The notes below the pieces were generated by a model. It saw nothing but the letters and a program-made list of their open reading frames with translations. It did not search any database and was not told the DNA's origin. This document shows positions 11,990 to 23,400 of a DNA stretch of 64,000 nucleotides, one piece after another. Within the stretch, counting starts at the first letter, position 1. Each line of letters begins with the position of its first letter. Position numbers and translations under genes: made by a program. The DNA is from Yersinia hibernica. Lineage in GTDB: Bacteria; Pseudomonadota; Gammaproteobacteria; Enterobacterales; Enterobacteriaceae. The stretch covers positions 1,922,001-1,986,000 of the forward strand of contig NZ_CP032487.1 of assembly GCF_004124235.1 (NCBI RefSeq), given 5' to 3'.

Positions 11990-12580
11990 ATGTCTGAAGA
12001 ACGCCACCAACAGCGTCAACAAAAAATAAAAGAAAAGGTTGAATCACGGGTTGCCGCCGCACAAGAAATCCGCGGCATCTTGATTGTTTTTACCGGCAAT
12101 GGCAAAGGCAAAACTACGGCGGCATTTGGCACAGTGACTCGCGCGGTGGGCCATGGTCTGAAAGCAGGTGTGATACAGTTTATTAAAGGTGAATGGCCGA
12201 ACGGCGAGAAAAATCTGCTGCAACAACATGGTGTTGAATTTCAGGTCATGGCTACGGGTTTTACCTGGAATACACAAAATAGAGAAACCGATACTGCCGC
12301 CTGCCAGCAGGTATGGCAACACGCGCTGCGCATGTTAGCTGACCCGACGTTAGATTTAGTGGTGCTGGATGAACTGACTTATATGGTGGCTTATGATTAT
12401 CTGTCGCTGGCTGAAGTGGTCAATGCGCTACAACAGCGCCCAGCCCATCAAACTGTCATTATAACTGGCCGTGGTTGTCATCGGGACTTGCTCGAAATGG
12501 CGGATACAGTGAGTGAATTGCGCCCAGTGAAACATGCTTTTGATGCTGGGGTGAAGGCACAACAAGGTATTGACTGGTAA
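11990..12580 (+). CDS. btuR: Cob(I)alamin adenosyltransferase (CobA/BtuR type)
   Basis: Transfers the 5'-deoxyadenosyl group of ATP to reduced cobalamin or cobinamide, giving adenosylcobalamin. The protein has 196 residues, the usual size. The P-loop is GNGKGKTTAAFG (about residues 36-47); VVLDELTYMVAYDY and IITGRGCHRDLLE are family motifs. AAGGAAGG precedes the start, 11 bases after yciK, so the genes are probably co-transcribed. It is convergent with rluB. Confidence 0.96.
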   Translation: MSEERHQQRQQKIKEKVESRVAAAQEIRGILIVFTGNGKGKTTAAFGTVTRAVGHGLKAGVIQFIKGEWPNGEKNLLQQHGVEFQVMATGFTWNTQNRETDTAACQQVWQHALRMLADPTLDLVVLDELTYMVAYDYLSLAEVVNALQQRPAHQTVIITGRGCHRDLLEMADTVSELRPVKHAFDAGVKAQQGIDW

Positions 12581-12633
12581 TTATTCAATTTCAAAGGAAC
12601 AAGGGAAGAAAGTCATCTCTTCCCTGATATCAC

Positions 12634-13656
12634 TTAACCGCGTTTGTTGGATCCGCGACGCCCAGCGGGTGCTGCTGCATTGCCGGCATTTTGACGAGTA
12701 GAACCTTTACGGGCTGAGCTTTGACGCCCTGCTGCCTGACGGCCAGCAACTTCAGAGTGGCGCTTAACTGCACGACGAATCTGATTAGCTTTAACCCGGC
12801 GTCGGTCTTTCTCCACTGGCAATTTACTGACAGTTTCGGAATCCAGTTCAACCAGTTCGCGCAGATAATTGGTCGCAGCCAAATCTAATTCAGTCCAGCC
12901 ACCGCGAGGCAAGCCTTTAGGGAGATTAATATCACCATAACGCACCCGAATCAGGCGGCTGACCTGTACACCGACGGCTTCCCATAAACGGCGAACTTCG
13001 CGGTTGCGCCCTTCGGTCAACGTGACGTTGTACCACTGGTTAAGCCCTTCTCCGCCTTGGAATTTAATGGTGCGGAATGCCGCCGGGCCATCTTCCAATT
13101 GCACACCACGGCTAAGCTGCTTGATTTTTTCGTCATCAATTTGACCAAACACCCGCACCGCATATTCGCGCTCAACTTCACGGCTGGGATGCATTAGGCG
13201 GTTAGCCAGCTCACCATCAGTGGTGAACAACAATAAACCTGAGGTATTCACGTCCAAACGGCCGACCGCAACCCAACGCGAACCGCGCAGTTTAGGCAAC
13301 CGGTCGAACACCGTTGGGCGGCCTTCAGGGTCATTACGCGTACAAAGTTCACCCTCCGGCTTGTAATACGCCAGAACCCGGCACACTGCTTCTTCAGATT
13401 CTTTAATAGAAAGAAGATGACCATCCAGGCGAATTTTAGTGGCCGGCGTAACTTCAACACGGTCCCCTAACTTTGATATTTTACCATCAACGCTGACGCG
13501 GCCCTGCTGAATGATTGTTTCGATTTCCCGACGAGAGCCATGGCCAGCCCGTGCCAAGATTTTCTGTAATTTTTCACCCACAATTTTATCGCCTTGTGAT
13601 ACAGGGCTTTGTGGCTTTGAGTTTGTTAACTTTTGGTCTTCTGACTTCTCGCTCAT
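12634..13656 (-). CDS. rluB: 23S rRNA pseudouridine 2605 synthase
   Basis: Converts U2605 of 23S rRNA to pseudouridine. An N-terminal S4 RNA-binding domain ([19 protein letters not shown]) precedes the RsuA/RluB catalytic domain, whose aspartate is in [15 protein letters not shown] basic low-complexity tail rich in Arg, Ala and Gly closes the protein. At 340 residues it is longer than the E. coli enzyme (about 291). Some of the excess is an N-terminal stretch of about 27 residues before GEKLQ; an internal GTG (about 13578) could be an alternative start but lacks a clear ribosome binding site. The tail is also longer. Confidence 0.95.
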   Translation of the reverse strand: MSEKSEDQKLTNSKPQSPVSQGDKIVGEKLQKILARAGHGSRREIETIIQQGRVSVDGKISKLGDRVEVTPATKIRLDGHLLSIKESEEAVCRVLAYYKPEGELCTRNDPEGRPTVFDRLPKLRGSRWVAVGRLDVNTSGLLLFTTDGELANRLMHPSREVEREYAVRVFGQIDDEKIKQLSRGVQLEDGPAAFRTIKFQGGEGLNQWYNVTLTEGRNREVRRLWEAVGVQVSRLIRVRYGDINLPKGLPRGGWTELDLAATNYLRELVELDSETVSKLPVEKDRRRVKANQIRRAVKRHSEVAGRQAAGRQSSARKGSTRQNAGNAAAPAGRRGSNKRG

Positions 13657-13972
13657 TGAGCAACCTCTAATGTCGCCTTCACAGGCGTCGTGTTATATAT
13701 TGTAATCAATAAGTTAAACCCACAATCAAGCCAAACTCACTGATTGTAATACATTTTGGAACCCAGCATGGCGCGCAAAACTGGCGTAAAAGCCCCCACA
13801 TGCTGGTTCGTGACCGGATATATTACACTAATTTCACTGTCAGGGATTGAAAAAGTATTCCGGCAGCGGAAATGAAATTGCCGGATTATACCGGCAAATG
13901 CGAAGGTCAGTTACGAAAGCGAATTTTAGATAACTCAGAGAATGGGCGGAACAAACTCAACACACTAAACAA
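13657..13972. other. rluB upstream region
   Basis: 316 bp between the 3' end of the broken LuxR-type gene and rluB. It presumably holds the rluB promoter and marks the left border of the accessory island. Nothing else is supported. Confidence 0.5.
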
Positions 13973-14593
13973 CTACACCATCGCATATTGTGGCTCAATG
14001 CCGATATTTTCTAATAGTTGCGAGACAATCCCAGCATTCATAAGCATCGGTTGTAAAGTTGGGATACCCAATTTCCCCAGCGCACTCCGCTTGTGGTAGC
14101 TGATAGTTTTATTACTGAGCTGTAAATGAACCGCGATATCATTGTTTGATTTGCCTTGCAGTAATAAAGCTAACACGGTTCGTTCGCGCTTGGATAATAC
14201 GCAGGCCCGCTTCTTACTCTGTATTGCCGAGTTTGAGAATACCCTGTTTAGTTGAGCCACAAATTGGCTAAGAGGGGCATTTTGCGCGATAACGGTATAA
14301 ACCTGTTCGACGCCGCAAAAATACTGAGTCAATAGATCAACACAAAATTCATCAGCGATAACAATCACGCGACAGTTTGGGCGGTGTATCCGTAACCAAT
14401 CGACAATCAGACTAAGACTATCGCCAGATGTATAATCCTCACCACGCAACCTCAAAACAGCTAAATGTGCTGCAGGGAACTTCACTAAATTATCATAACA
14501 ATCAGTCAGTGAGCCAACGCTGGCCACAATATCGGTCAAGTATTCAATGTGTTGATCATGCGGTAGAATCACTCTTTTTGAAGTGTGCATCTG

Positions 14594-14869
14594 ATGGCTA
14601 AAGTTGACGTAAAATGCACGTTTTGTGAGCAAATCGAATCTGTTAAAAAGCATGGCCTGGGTAAGGCCAAACTTCAGCGCTATCGGTGCCAGTCGTGCTG
14701 CCGTACTTTCCAGCTCGATTATGCTTATCGCGCCTGCCAACCCGGCATGAAATCACAAATTGTCGACCTTGCAATGAACAATGCCGGTATTCGAGACACT
14801 GCCCGAGCTTTACATATCAGCATTAATGCCGTTGTGCGCACACTAAAAAACTCTCGCCGAGAGTTGTAA
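14594..14869 (+). CDS. insA: IS1-family InsA protein
   Basis: The DNA-binding regulator of IS1-type elements, which binds the terminal repeats and represses transposition. About 91 residues from the ATG at 14594. It has an N-terminal zinc finger (CTFC then CQSC) and a helix-turn-helix region with DTARALHISINAVVRTLKNS. The slippery heptamer A6C at about 14844-14850 near its end allows the -1 frameshift that makes the InsAB' transposase. An earlier in-frame ATG at 14585 exists, but 14594 better matches the IS1 spacing. Confidence 0.85.
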   Translation: MAKVDVKCTFCEQIESVKKHGLGKAKLQRYRCQSCCRTFQLDYAYRACQPGMKSQIVDLAMNNAGIRDTARALHISINAVVRTLKNSRREL

Positions 14870-15291
14870 CCACGCTTCCTCTGGATAACCTGCAAATTCA
14901 GCTTATCTGTGAAGTTGATGAAATGTGGTCGTTTGTTGGCAATAAAAAGCGTCAGCGTTGGCTGTGGTATGCATGGGAGCCTCGTCTCAAACGTATTGTT
15001 GCTCATGCTTTTGGGCGCAGGAGCAAAATGACGCAGTGCAAATTACTGGGTTTACTGTCGGGCTTCAGAGTCGCCTTCTGGTGTACAGACAACTTCAGTG
15101 CTTATGAGATGTTACCGGCTACAAAACACATCACAGGTAAGCTTTACACCCAGCGGATTGAACGCGAAAACCTGAATCTTCGTAACCGGTTAAAACGACT
15201 GAATCACAAAACGCTTGGGTACTCAAAATCGGCAGAAATGCATGACAAGATAATCGGCACGTTCATTGAGCGTGAGCATTACCTGCAATGA
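14870..15291 (+). CDS. insB: IS1-family InsB transposase domain, reached by -1 frameshift
   Basis: The DDE transposase half. It is open in the -1 frame from the A6C slip site and includes EVDEMWSFVGNKKRQRWLWYA (first catalytic Asp, before the ATG at 14923), CTDNFSAYEML (second Asp) and a conserved YTQRIERENLNLRNRLKRLN block with the last Glu. The frame is intact to the stop next to the right inverted repeat, so the element may still be active. Confidence 0.85.
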
Positions 15292-15552
15292 CCCTATCTA
15301 CACATTGAATACGTGACCCATTATTTCGTCTAACTCATCTGCACGAACAGACAGCGATATCAGCGGTGTAAATGCGATAGATATAGGGAGCAGTAATTGC
15401 ATTAATAAGGTATTAATTGCAACCAGTCTCATAAGTGATTTATATGAATGGAAACCGTTCATAGTGAATTCAAAGTTCCGATTTTGAATGGCGATATCCG
15501 TTATCACATAGATATAAGCCGTTTTATTATTGACAGACATATCAAAATCCAT

Positions 15553-15828
15553 CACTGGCTAGTATTAATGATGGATTATGTATCTCACCCAATAAACGCA
15601 GTTTTTTAATGGTGCAATAAAGCATCCCAATGAAAAAAATGAGCAATCTAGCTGACTAAACTGCCCTATTCTTAATGGCAATACTGAAGATAAATCATTA
15701 TCACACACTCTTCATCTTCACGAAAAATGCGAAAAATAATAATATAAAAACGAGCCAAAGGTATAATCACCTGGCATTGTTATAATATTTTAGCACTGTG
15801 AAATCACAGCACTTTAGTCAATCACTGA
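15553..15828. other. AT-rich gap between the broken regulator and the lipoprotein gene
   Basis: AT-rich sequence presumably carrying the promoter of the disrupted regulator. No ORF or hairpin of note. Confidence 0.4.
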
Positions 15829-16197
15829 TTAGATTCGTGATAGATAATTCACTTTATTTTGGACTTCATTAAACGCAGTATTTCTAACTCTGGCACACAC
15901 CATTTTAAGTTTTGAATCTAATTCAAGAGAGATAAGCTGTTTAGGGTCATTGTCCAAAATGTTTCTATTTTGCTCTAAGAATGCGTACATATCATTAATT
16001 TTATCGAACTGTCCTCTAAATACACCGAACTCATTCGTATTCAGCTTTTTCACCATGGAAAAATTATTGACACACTGGTCATTGGTGCTCTTTTTAATAA
16101 TGGCTGCGGTCTGTTGCTCGGAATCAACCTTTGCTTTTGTGCTGCACCCTCCCAATACCGCACTTGCCATCAATATTGCTATCGCCACTGCTTTCAT
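15829..16197 (-). CDS. Small predicted outer-membrane lipoprotein
   Basis: 122 residues with a type II signal peptide: hydrophobic MKAVAIAILMASAVLGGC, lipidated Cys at position 18 and Ser at +2, which favours sorting to the outer membrane. The mature part is hydrophilic and mostly helical, with two further cysteines (DQC and MVC) that could form a disulfide. I do not recognise the family. It lies between two LuxR-type regulators downstream of the large adhesin, all on the same strand, and may serve adhesin assembly or be an independent envelope protein. Confidence 0.75.
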   Translation of the reverse strand: MKAVAIAILMASAVLGGCSTKAKVDSEQQTAAIIKKSTNDQCVNNFSMVKKLNTNEFGVFRGQFDKINDMYAFLEQNRNILDNDPKQLISLELDSKLKMVCARVRNTAFNEVQNKVNYLSRI

Positions 16198-16761
16198 AAA
16201 ATGCCCTCATTAATCCTTTATAAGTACTCAGCCTTCTATTGGATATGCAACCCCTAACGCTAATATCACTCACGCCCTTTCCGCATAGTGATACTCGCTG
16301 CACTTGTTCAATAGAATGCAATCCACCTTTTGTAGCAGCGACATTCTACAATGCGTTTTTTATGCTGTAAAAGCGAGTTATATCAGATCCAAACACTACT
16401 TATGCTAGACATACCAGTTGTTTTGACCAAATAAAGTTCTTGAAATGGAGGGATAGATCAAATTTCAATGAATTAATAGTTTTATATTTCAAATTACTTG
16501 TACAAAACAGTTGATCAACCTAATTAAATTTAAGGCAAAAAAAAACTAAATTTATTTAGAATTATTGACACAGTGCAAAAAATGAAATTTTTATTATTCC
16601 CCTCCATCACAAATAAAACACTCCATCAGCAAGCTGACAACAAAAGATAATATGAAGGGGATCGGGGTTGGATATATGAGGAAAGTGAGATTCGGAATTA
16701 TCTTGGTTATCGAAAATGCTCATCATAAAGAAAGCATTATTTCAGTAAGAAGTAATGCTTT
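16198..16761. other. AT-rich intergenic region
   Basis: 564 bp of AT-rich DNA between the lipoprotein gene and the intact LuxR-type gene. No protein-coding signal on either strand. It should contain the promoter for the lipoprotein gene. Confidence 0.5.
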
Positions 16762-17379
16762 CTATTTTAATATAAACAAGTTTTTTAGCGTTTGATTTAT
16801 CGCCTTAACACCTAATTTACTGTATATATTTCTCCGGTGGGCACTGGCCGTTTTATTCTTCATACCTAGTGCTGCTGAAATATCACTATTAGTAAACCCT
16901 AACAATATATACTCCAACACTTCATTTTCTCTACTTGTTAATTTTCTTTTTATTTTCTTCGTCAACTCCGCTTGATTAAATTCCATTACTGGCTTGTGTG
17001 AAGATAATAATTTAATAATCAAGTTTTCAATGCGTTCAATCGGCGCTGTTTTGCATAATATTTCATCAGATATGATGGAAAAATAAATAAAGTCTTCAGT
17101 TTGCTCATCTTTGCGGCAAAAAACCACAATAGAAGCCAATGGGCTTGCCTCTCTTATCTGACTAATTGTATGAGATATCTTAACAACACAAATATTATCA
17201 ACATCAAAGATAATAATATCTCGAGCATTTGATTGGTTATATATATCTTTATTATCGACAGAGTAATATAACTCAGAATCGATATTACGGCCTTTATCTA
17301 CAATAAGCTTTATTCCCTTAATAATGATATCTAAGGACAATTTAGTTAAGCCACAATCACTAATCACAATAACTCTCAT
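16762..17379 (-). CDS. LuxR-type response-regulator-like transcription factor
   Basis: 205 residues. The N-terminal about 130 residues fold-match a degenerate receiver: MRVIVISDCG, then DIIIFDVDN where phospho-acceptor-like aspartates occur, and ILCKTAPIERI where a lysine sits as in receivers. The C-terminal LuxR helix-turn-helix (LTSRENEVLEYILLGFTNSDISAALGMKNKTASAHRRNIYSKLG) spans about residues 143-188. No sensor kinase gene is near. It starts 109 bp after the adhesin gene on the same strand and is probably its dedicated regulator. The second regulator at 13973-15552 looks related. Confidence 0.85.
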   Translation of the reverse strand: MRVIVISDCGLTKLSLDIIIKGIKLIVDKGRNIDSELYYSVDNKDIYNQSNARDIIIFDVDNICVVKISHTISQIREASPLASIVVFCRKDEQTEDFIYFSIISDEILCKTAPIERIENLIIKLLSSHKPVMEFNQAELTKKIKRKLTSRENEVLEYILLGFTNSDISAALGMKNKTASAHRRNIYSKLGVKAINQTLKNLFILK

Positions 17380-17488
17380 GACGTTATATCTTACCTTATT
17401 TATAATTTATTCAGAATGAGATTTTATTCAAGGTGTGATACATCAATAACGGTGCCGTGGCACCGCTATTGATGAAAACTAATGATGA

Positions 17489-20400
17489 TTAGAAGTTGTA
17501 TTTCACCCCTAACATAACAGCCGTGTCACTGTAGCCTTTATCGCCTAATTGCTGGCCCACATTACCCCAGACATTCAGTTGCTTGTTCAATTGCCCCTCA
17601 ACACCCAGTTTCAACTCACCGATGTTTTTCGCACCAGCCTGCTTCACTTCTACCGTGTTCATGTTGGTGCCAAAGTCCTTGGTATTATGAATCCAATTGG
17701 CTTCGACAAACGGTTGGAACTCGCGATCTTTACCATTGTCGATGGCATGGTGCCCTTTCATATAAGAACGTACCCCCAGACGGGTCTGAATATTACCGTC
17801 GCCCTGACCGCTCACCTGAGTGCCATTGGCTTCACGGTGTTCGTCAGCTTTCACACCCATCCAGGTGATTTGCGCTTTGGGCTGAATAAAGTAGCTTTCG
17901 TTCTTAGCCTTATTTTCACCAATCTTAAAGGTATAGCCGCTTTCAACCGAGGCAGTAATCCCTTTCGACTTGTACTCTTCGCTCGCCAGACCTTCGCCTT
18001 GCACGGTATTGTTGAACCAGCTATATTGCGCCCAGCCGTCGACATACAACCCCGACTTGTCTTCATCATTGGCATACCAGGTGCTGTACACACCGGCAGA
18101 GTAACCCTCCACCGAGCCGTCTGACTGATAACCGGATGTCGAGCGCGTATTGCTCTTGCTGTTACCATAACCAGCCATCACACCTAAATGTAAACGGTTG
18201 AGATCATTGTTGCTCCACTGCGCGACATCGCCCCCCAGTTGCATCACATAGCGGTTACTTTGGGTTTTCAACTGCCCGCTGGTATCACGTGAACGGTTAT
18301 GTCCACCTGCATTACGTAACCACATACTGGTCACTTTCTGCTCGCCGGTCAGGGCATCGATATACTGGGTTTCACCCAAACGATCGTGCAGGCGGGTGAC
18401 AAACATATTGTTCGCGCTGGCCAAGTTGGCCGTGTAGCTGCCCGCTTCAGGACGTTTAGCTGCTTCGCCCGGAGCCACTGGATTTTCTGGGTCCACCGGA
18501 TTCTCGGGGTCAACTGGCAAATTGCTCAGGCTGGTCAGATACCAATTCGCGGCATTCTGGCCCACACCACGTACCAGAGAGTAATCATATGCCCCCGCCA
18601 CGATACGGCCACTGCTCACGAAATTACCGTCTGACTGGCCGTTGACCTGAATCAGCTCAATACCATTGAGCGTTTTAGCCCCCAGGCCGCCCGCGTTATC
18701 CACACTCACATTGGTGGTGCCGCTGGTGTTGCCATTAACTATCATGCTGTCCGTGGCTGAGTTGTCATCACCCAGCGCGGTGTTGAAATGCAGCAGACCG
18801 TTGTTGCCGATATAGTTACCATTCACCACCAATTGATTGCCGGTGGTGCCCGTGCCGTCACTGGTTTTGTTACCGATAAAGACGGTGCCGCTGTTGGTTA
18901 AATCGCTGCCAACGGTAAAGATATTACTGGCCGGAGCCAGACGGCTCAGTCGCGACGTTACCGATGCTGCAGGGTTACCCACAAACAGTGTCCCGCGGTT
19001 ATCTATTGCACCGGCCACCCCACCAAAACCGCCCATAAAGGCACCGCTGGCGATGTTTACCTGCTGGCTAGCCAAGGTCATTGGCTGTGCATTGCTGCCT
19101 AATATCAGACCGCCAGCATTGATATCGGTCTGCCCGGTGTAGGCCGCGGCTTGAGTCAATGATACCGTCGCACTGCCGTTTTTAGTCAGGCTGCCGCTGC
19201 CGCTAATGCTGTTTGTCAGCAACCAGTCACTCTCGCTATTGAGCACCAATGAGCCGTTATTGGTGAGCGCAGCTGTCCCCAGATGTTCTGCTTGAGCAGC
19301 CGTTAACTGGCTGGCGTTGTTGATATCAAACAAGCCGCTGAACAAACTGTTATCGCCGGTTAATGTGATGTCGCTGTTATCCTGCAACACCACGCTCCCT
19401 GCAGCACTGACTGCATTCGCCAACTGACCGCTGGCCCCTTTCAGGGTCAACAGACCGGCGTTGACAATAGCGCCATTCCCCAGGCCGGCAGCATTATTCA
19501 GGAAGGCTTGCGCACCATTAGCAATGGTGGTCACCGCACTCAGGCCGCTATTCGCGCCATTAATGGTCAAGACATCAGCAGCAATGGTCAGCGCGCCACT
19601 GCCGGTCAGTTCCCCCTCGGAAACACCGCCCTGACTCAAAGTCAGGTTGCCGCCATTCAAATTCAACAATGAATTTGCCGTGCCATTCAGCTCGCCCACA
19701 GTTTGGCTGTAACCATTCATATCAAAGGTGGTGTCCGCCGCCAGTGATAACAGCGCAGTCTGACCCAGCACATTATTATTCAGCATCTGTAAGGTGCCGC
19801 TGCGGACATCGGTAGAGCCGGTGTAATCATTGTCCAGATTGGACAGCGTGACGGTATTGCTGGCACCGGTATCAATCGCCAAGTCACCACTGCCGGTCAC
19901 TTTGGCACTTAAATCCGCCGCCGGGCCGGTTTTATTGGTGGCGTACAGTGACAACGCATCCGCGCCGCTGCCCAACAATTCAACCTGTGTCAGGCCGTAA
20001 CTCACATACAAACCGTCATTACTCAGGCCGCTGGACAGACGATAATCGTAAGTTCCCTTGGCAACCGTGGTGCCATTTTGCGCAATATCTGCGGTGGTGG
20101 CATCAGTAATCAGATTGCCATCTTGGTCTTTTAACACCAGATTGCCGCCATTGCCTTGCACCGCCACATCACTGACCGCCAGTTGTAACAGGGTATTGGC
20201 ATCATCCTGCTCCATAATAGGTAAGGCAGGATTGACCGGCGTCTGGCTGTTATCGACACTATCAATATTCACTTCTACCGTGCCGGTACCGAGCAAATTC
20301 ATCTCTTTGGTGGTATGAATGGTGCTTTTCGCCACGGTCTCGCCCGGGGTGCCGGTGTTAAATTTCACCGTCCCGCCAGCGAAGGCCAACCCGCCAATAG

Positions 20401-23400
20401 TCTGAATGCCATCGCCCACAGTCGTGAGGCTATCAGCGCCGGCTTGCAAAGTGGCATTGACTAATGCCGCGGTGTTATCCGCTGCCAGTGTAAAGGTGGC
20501 GTGTCCCAGGGCCAGTACGCCGTTAAAAGCATTCTGTGCCGCGTTAGCCGTAAAGTTAAACGCGTTCCCCGCCGTATTGACCGCAACGGTGCCGAGACCA
20601 TTGAGTTTGCTGTTAAAATTCACCGCATTGAGGTGATTAATCTGCAACAGGCTGCCATCGCCCAAGTTAAAGCCGGTGTTGGCGTTATCATCCTGCGCAT
20701 TGCCCAGCGCCAATAACACATTGTCCAGCGTCAGTGTGGAATTATTAATCAGGTCGATATAATCCATATTCTGGATGGCAGCAGCATCTTTCAGCGTATA
20801 TACCGAGTTATCAAAGGTCAGGGTATCGCTGCCGCTGCCGCCGTTCAGTGAACTGAACACGCCGGTGTCCGTGGCCGTTAGCCCGGTCAGAATAAAGTGG
20901 TCATCGCCACTGCCGGTGGTGAAATCAGTCCCTTCACTGCCCTGCATCAGGGTGACGGTGTTGTTACCGGCCAGCAAATTGACCTGGCCGACAATGTTGC
21001 CGCCCGTCTGGTTGGTAAAGGCCATGCCGGTGCCGGTGTTAGTGACGACCGCTTGTTGCGCGGCACTGTTGGCATGAATGCTGCCGCTGTTGATAAAGCG
21101 GGTGACATAGCCGTTATTGATGTCCACCACTGGGCTGGTGAGTGATTTGGATACCAAGTTGCCAGACTGATCGACATGTTCGGTGGTGCCTTTAACAATC
21201 AGAGCGGCCCCGCCGGCGGTGTCATAGACATTTACACTGGCACCGGTTTTCAAATCTTGACTGGAATTCGTGACGATCCCTTTGCCCGCCGCAGAATTAA
21301 CATTAATGACCAGCCCCGCCGAGTCAGACATGTCCAGCGTATTATCAGTAATGGTATCGCCGGTATTGGCAAACAGAATCCCCGCGCCGCTACCATTGAC
21401 ATTAATCACGCCCGAGTTGGTCGCCGCCATGGACGCCCCGGTGCGCACACCCGTGCCATTGCCGACAGTCAGTGTGGTATTTTTTAACTGAATACCCGAA
21501 ATTTCCGCTTTGTTTTCAATAGCATTCCCGGTGCCACCGGCGGTCATGGTGATAGTCGCGCCATCGACCGTTAGTGCAGTAGCGCCGGTATCGAGCAATA
21601 CACCATGGGCAGTGCCGCCGGCGTTAGTTTGACCATTGCCAGACAGGGTTAAACTGGCCCCAGTGCCCAACAGATAAGCAGCCGTGCCATCCGTTGCAGT
21701 GACGGTACCCGAGTTATTGACTGTCGAGTTTGCCCCCTGAATATTTACCGCAGTGCCATTCACCGAGATATGGTTTTCATTGGTCAAGATCCCGCCATCA
21801 ACCAACACCCCGGTGCTGCCAGCTTGGGTAAAATCAATGGAACCTTTATGGACCAGCTCCCCGCCATTACGGGCGACATAGCCATAGGCACCCGAGGCCG
21901 TGTTACCGGTCGTCAATACTGCTGAACTGGTCAGAACCGATTTGCCCGTAAGGCCAGTTGCCACACCATCAAGACCGTAGTAATTACCGTCAACAATACC
22001 GGCGGTGGCACCATTACCACTCAATTCCAAACTGGCATTGTCAGTGATGGTGCCGGTGGCTCCACCTTCGACTTTCACCCCGGTGGCACCCTCGCCAGAC
22101 AGAACCATATTTAGCGCGCCAGAACTAAAGCTACTGCCCGCGCCGGTCACCTGAATCAGCGATGAGTTCTTACCGGTTGCATTCATGGTCGATGCCGTCG
22201 TCCCCGTAAAAGAAGCTCCTTTATCAACACGATATAAAGTCGAACTCTCGGTTGACACGGTCTCAGCACCAATGGCGGTGTTATTGACGCTGGCACCCGC
22301 ACCATAAATCAGGTATCCCACTTGTTTTGTGCCGGAAACAAACTCAACCTGACCATTACCGGTAACATTAATGGTGCCTTGGTCTTCAGCCACGACCCCG
22401 ATAGCCCCATCGCCGGAGAGATTCACCTGGCCGGAAAGATTCGCCACCGCACCGCTACCCACCGCCTGAATACCGTAGTTGGCTAAATTGGTCGCCGCAT
22501 CAAGTCCTTTATTGACATAAATGTTACCCGCATTGGTCGCGGCACTGTTTGTCAGCACCTTCATCCCCACGGTATTGATACCATTGATAATGATATCGCC
22601 ATTATTGACGACATTCGTGGCATTCAAGCTGGAAGAAATACCCACATTTTGTGCTGCTTTTTGTCCAGGTACTGCGCCGGCACCATTCAACTCAATGATG
22701 CCATTCTGATTAACCGCGGTTCTGACACCTTGTGCAATAATGGCCGTGGAGTTTTCAGTTTTGCTGCCAATTACAATTTTAGCGCCCACATTATTGATAA
22801 ACGTGGCGATATTGCTCAGATTGACAGTGTCTTGAACTAATTTAATCGCATACGACTCTGTTTTTATTGCCAGGTCAGCCACTACATCACTCAATGAGCG
22901 CTGTGCCTCGCGCCCCACATAGACAGTGCCATTATTTTCAAAAATAGAGCCTTTCTGAACACTCACTCCTTCGTTCAGATAGCCTGCAGCAGGAGATAAA
23001 TCCGTCGTTGCCGCGATATTAATCGCGCCGTTGTTAATAAATGTTGAAGTGCCATCAATAATAGCGGCGCGGGTATAAACACTGGTGCCACGTGAGGCGG
23101 TATTAATCACACCATTGTTAGTCACTGAAGAGGTGCCATTCGCCAAAATCGCGGTATGACTCCCACTGGCGATATTCAGTGGTAATGTGGCGGTCGGGCT
23201 AGATTTGAAATCCAGCATGTCAGGATTAGTCCCGGCATCTAGCACCCCCGTGGCTTCATTAATGACCGTACTGTCGGTGGCAAAAACAATGTTAGTGCCC
23301 CGAACACTGGCGGCAACGGAGCCTAAGATCCCGGCATTGTTCAAGGTTGCGCCGTCGTTCAAACGCACCACTGAAATATCACTATTAATGGCCTGAATAT

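Larger units (their letters stand above)
14534..15318 (+). mobile_element. IS1-family insertion sequence, 785 bp
   Basis: Terminal inverted repeats match at 21 of 23 positions (14534-14556 and the complement of 15296-15318), both starting GGTCA. The length, gene layout and programmed frameshift are those of IS1 (768 bp in E. coli), but the protein sequence is well diverged from it. I see no 8-9 bp target duplication: the left flank ends CACAATATC and the right flank begins CATTATTTC. An adjacent deletion, recombination between copies, or an old insertion are all possible. Confidence 0.85.
13973..15552 (-). pseudogene. LuxR-type regulator gene split by an IS1-family element
   Basis: Two parts of one transcription factor gene read on the minus strand on either side of the insertion sequence. 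The N-terminal part (15552 to 15319, about 78 codons) encodes a receiver-like segment with AYIYVITDIAIQNRNFEF. The C-terminal part (14533 to 13973, about 186 codons) continues the domain with CRVIVIADEF and ends in a LuxR/FixJ helix-turn-helix (LSKRERTVLALLLQGKSNNDIA). If the element is removed the two parts join in frame (EIM|DIV), giving about 264 residues. It resembles the intact regulator at 16762-17379 (similar HTH and receiver-like domain, no clear phospho-acceptor aspartate). I infer the product is inactive. Confidence 0.75.

Noticed and set aside
14534..14740. Minus-strand frame extending the LuxR C-terminal part to a start at 14740
   Set aside because: This portion is inside the IS1-family element and only continues the frame by chance; the natural N-terminus is on the other side of the element.
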